Shown here in pieces: positions 5,933 to 7,781 of a DNA stretch of 7,781 nt. A model generated the notes under the pieces. That model was not told the origin of the DNA. It did not search any database and saw nothing but the letters and a program-made list of their open reading frames with translations. Position 1 is the first letter of the stretch, and every line of letters starts with the position of its first letter. The stretch comes from CAYLZN01 sp964387935 (GTDB taxonomy: Bacteria; Acidobacteriota; Vicinamibacteria; Vicinamibacterales; JAFNAJ01). The translations under genes were made by a program, and so were the position numbers. Where the stretch lies: contig CAYLZN010000283.1 in assembly GCA_964387935.1 (NCBI GenBank), positions 1 through 7,781 on the forward strand, read 5' to 3'.

Positions 5933-6492
5933 ACCCGCTCTTCGAAGCCGCCGTCGAACTCCAGGACTTCTTCACCAGGCGCGGCTGGCGAAGCACCGTG
6001 ATCGGCGGGCTGGCGGTCCAGCGGTGGGGCGACCCGCGACAGACGCGTGACGTCGACGTGGCCCTCCTCACCGGGATCGGAAACGAGGCCGGATTCATCG
6101 ACCCGCTCCTGGGTCGCTATGCCGGCCGGCGCCCCGACGCGCGGGCGTTTGCGCTGAACTACCGCGTGCTCCTGGTGGAAAGCCCTGCGGGCATCCCGCT
6201 CGACATCTCGCTCGCGGCACTCCCATACGAGGAACGCGTCATCGAACGCTCGTCGAGGTTCGAACTCGCTCCGGGTTCCGTGATCACGACGTGCTCGGCC
6301 GAGGACCTCGTCGTCCTCAAGGCGTTCGCAGACCGTCCACAGGACTGGCTCGACGTGGAGGGCGTCGTCGTCCGCCAGGGCCGTTCACTCGACCGCGCCC
6401 TCGTCGTGCGGGAACTCCGGTCCCTGCTGGAGCTGAAGGAGGATGTCCGTCCGGAGGACCAGCTCCGGCGGCTGTTTGCGCGCCACGCCTGA
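5929..6492 (+). CDS. Nucleotidyltransferase-fold protein, AbiEii/MNT-like
   Basis: A 187-aa protein of the DNA polymerase beta-like nucleotidyltransferase superfamily. The active-site pattern is visible: the VIGGLAVQRWG helix-strand (24-34; Gly26-Gly27), then PRQTRDVDVAL (36-46) with metal-binding Asp41 and Asp43, and a third acidic residue in PLDISLA (Asp92). The later segment SAEDLVVLKAFADRPQDWLD (123-142), with Lys131, Arg136 and Asp139, corresponds to the conserved K-x(4)-R-x(2)-D helix of AbiEii/AbiGii-type toxins. Such enzymes transfer nucleotides to RNA, protein or small molecules; here the substrate is unknown. The GTG start at 5929 overlaps the preceding stop (GTGA), and a weak GGAAG (5919-5923) lies 5 nt upstream. 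AbiEii normally pairs with a winged-helix AbiEi antitoxin and MntA with a HEPN protein; neither is adjacent on this strand. It could be a toxin or a housekeeping nucleotidyltransferase. Confidence 0.85.
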   Translation: MNPLFEAAVELQDFFTRRGWRSTVIGGLAVQRWGDPRQTRDVDVALLTGIGNEAGFIDPLLGRYAGRRPDARAFALNYRVLLVESPAGIPLDISLAALPYEERVIERSSRFELAPGSVITTCSAEDLVVLKAFADRPQDWLDVEGVVVRQGRSLDRALVVRELRSLLELKEDVRPEDQLRRLFARHA

Positions 6493-6547
6493 ACCAGCGA
6501 GCCGCAGGATTCCGCGCGGCGCCCCCCATGGCGCAAGTCGGCGCAGG

Positions 6548-6563
6548 GGCCTGACGTCAGGCC
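6548..6563. repeat. Perfect 16-bp palindrome between convergent genes
   Basis: GGCCTGACGTCAGGCC is fully self-complementary and lies in the 105-bp gap between two convergent stop codons. It could fold as a 6-bp stem with an ACGT loop in either transcript, acting as a bidirectional terminator, although there is no T-tract on either side. As DNA it is a symmetric site (core TGACGTCA) suited to a dimeric binding protein. Nothing else is evident in this gap. Confidence 0.5.
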
Positions 6564-6597
6564 GACCTCAGTTCGTCCCGATCTGCTCAGCGCGCCA

Positions 6598-7781
6598 TCA
6601 ACGATGGCCCGGCTTCGTAGCCGTCGTCGGGCGCTGCGCCAGGATCCGCGTCACCAGTGCTGCGTCGTCTGGCAGGAGCTTCGACGCCGGCAGCCGCGGC
6701 ACGAGCTCGGCCCACCGCGGCTCCTTCGCGAACACCTGCCTGAACATGGGCATGGCCTCGGCCTCGCGGCCGACCGACGCCAGGGTGACCGCGTGCCAGA
6801 ACGGAAGCTCGGCGATTTCCGGCGCCAGGCGCGCCGCCTTCGCGTACTCCTCGAGGGCGGCATCGACGTTCTGGCTGCTGAACAACTCGTCGCCACGGTT
6901 GGCGTGGTTGTAGGCCCGCTGCAGGCGCACGAGCCGCCGTAGCTCGACCAGTGGCTCGGGATGGTCGTCCACGCGAAGGTCGAACACCCGATCCGCGCCG
7001 ACCCAGTTGCGCCCGGTCGAGGCGGCCTTCACGACGACCAGCGCCGCTGACTGCCGTCCGCGAATGTCGCCGCCCGCGGCCTCGGCCGCGTCGAGCGCCG
7101 CGAGCAGCCGGTCGGCAAGGTCGCCGGGCGCCGTGCTGAACGCCTCGGCCATTGCCGGCCACACACGGTCGCTCGCCATGAGGTTGGCCTGCGCGGAGAA
7201 CTGCGGCCCGAGGACGTGCCCCGCCGCCTGGATGCACGCCGCGCCGGTGTGCGCGGCCACGCGTCCCTTCGCATCGACGATGGCCACCTGGCGACCGTCG
7301 CGCTGCGCATCGGCTTCGAGGAGGGCGTTGAGGACCTCTGGCGCCGACAGACCGTCCCGCAGGCGCGCGAGGCCCCTGGCGCCGTAGGCCGGTTCGATGA
7401 ACGACTGCGTGGCGATCGCACCGACACCAGGTTCCGCCCATGTCACGTTCGACCCCACGGCGAACCAGTGCGACTGCACCGCCACGCCGAGGTCCCCCGT
7501 GACCGGGTCGCGGGCCACGATCGAGTACGTGTGCGCGAGCGGGCCGGCGGGCCGCTGCGCCGCGGGCCCCGGCGGCGTCACGGCCGTCGCCATCGGCCCG
7601 GGGGCCGTGTGCGACGCCGGCCCGATCGCCGCGATCGTCCGCTGCACCAGGCCGTCGAGCGGGACCCAGGAGTTCTCGTAGCCATGCCACCGCCAGGTCG
7701 GCGACGCGCCGATCGGGCCCATCACGGTCACGCTGAACGTCATGTCCACGCGCCCCGGCTCACCCCAGGCCGCGACGATGT
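6598..7781 (-). CDS. DUF1028 family protein with TPR-like C-terminus (5' end probably outside window)
   Basis: The frame runs from the stop at 6598 to the right edge without interruption. Numbering from an in-frame GTG at 7749 (383 aa), residues 73-262 are a complete DUF1028 domain, an Ntn-hydrolase-like fold without a proven reaction: HTYSIVARDPVTGDLGVAVQ (73-92), WAEPGVGAIATQSF, HTGAACIQAAGH (167-178), SAQANLMASDRVWPAM, GDLADRLLAALDAAEAAGGD and GRQSAALVVV. A helical C-terminal part follows (about 265-370) with TPR-like repeats, AYNHANRGDELF then ALEEYAKAARLAPE and FWHAVTLASVGREAEAMPMF, as in long members of the family. The 72 residues before the domain, plus at least 10 more upstream codons (IVAAWGEPGR), are not DUF1028 and contain no signal peptide; the part next to the domain is Pro/Ala-rich linker. 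Possible starts are GTG 7749, ATG 7743 or ATG 7593, none with a clear ribosome binding site, so I treat the gene as 5'-truncated by the window. Confidence 0.82.
   Translation of the reverse strand, partial: IVAAWGEPGRVDMTFSVTVMGPIGASPTWRWHGYENSWVPLDGLVQRTIAAIGPASHTAPGPMATAVTPPGPAAQRPAGPLAHTYSIVARDPVTGDLGVAVQSHWFAVGSNVTWAEPGVGAIATQSFIEPAYGARGLARLRDGLSAPEVLNALLEADAQRDGRQVAIVDAKGRVAAHTGAACIQAAGHVLGPQFSAQANLMASDRVWPAMAEAFSTAPGDLADRLLAALDAAEAAGGDIRGRQSAALVVVKAASTGRNWVGADRVFDLRVDDHPEPLVELRRLVRLQRAYNHANRGDELFSSQNVDAALEEYAKAARLAPEIAELPFWHAVTLASVGREAEAMPMFRQVFAKEPRWAELVPRLPASKLLPDDAALVTRILAQRPTTATKPGHR

Noticed and set aside
6587..7690. 367-codon minus-strand frame overlapping the DUF1028 gene
   Set aside because: An Arg/Gly-rich out-of-frame translation; all family motifs lie in the frame ending at 6598.
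1..7781. tRNA, rRNA, CRISPR arrays, transposases or attachment sites
   Set aside because: I looked for these by eye and saw no clover-leaf pattern, spaced repeats, transposase motifs or terminal inverted repeats.

Overview
The window is GC-rich DNA, densely coding on both strands, with seven genes and no RNA gene, CRISPR array or insertion sequence that I can see. Three things suggest an acidobacterium, probably of the Vicinamibacteria type: a one-polypeptide Ser/Thr kinase + membrane anchor + TolB/PD40 propeller, a membrane-embedded winged-helix regulator, and nearly leaderless starts with a -10-like hexamer about 10 nt before the start codon. The assignment is an inference from gene architecture; no marker gene is present.

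Layout. At the left edge lies the C-terminal end of a dihydropyrimidinase/D-hydantoinase (+). It converges, with a 9-bp gap, on a 903-aa receptor-like kinase gene (-). Upstream of the kinase, on the same strand, a 67-bp gap holds a TATAAT box and a three-copy CGTACGC repeat. Next come two translationally coupled minus-strand genes: a YjbQ/UPF0047-family enzyme and a small DUF4352-like probable lipoprotein, overlapping by GTGA. A 155-bp gap with a 9-bp inverted repeat separates them from a 469-aa protein (-) with an N-terminal OmpR/PhoB-type DNA-binding domain and a very glycine/alanine-rich polytopic membrane domain.

Divergent from that regulator, a second coupled pair runs rightward: a 74-aa helical protein of unknown function and a 187-aa AbiEii/MNT-like nucleotidyltransferase, again joined by a GTGA overlap and preceded by an extended -10 element. 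This pair is the best candidate for a little-described system (toxin-antitoxin or defence type). It converges on a DUF1028-family protein (-) with a TPR-like C-terminus, whose reading frame stays open through the right edge of the window. A perfect 16-bp palindrome lies between these two convergent genes.

Functionally the window is accessory/signalling in character: membrane sensing (kinase, winged-helix protein), a small metabolic/envelope pair, and a putative nucleotidyltransferase module. I see no single pathway tying all the genes together.
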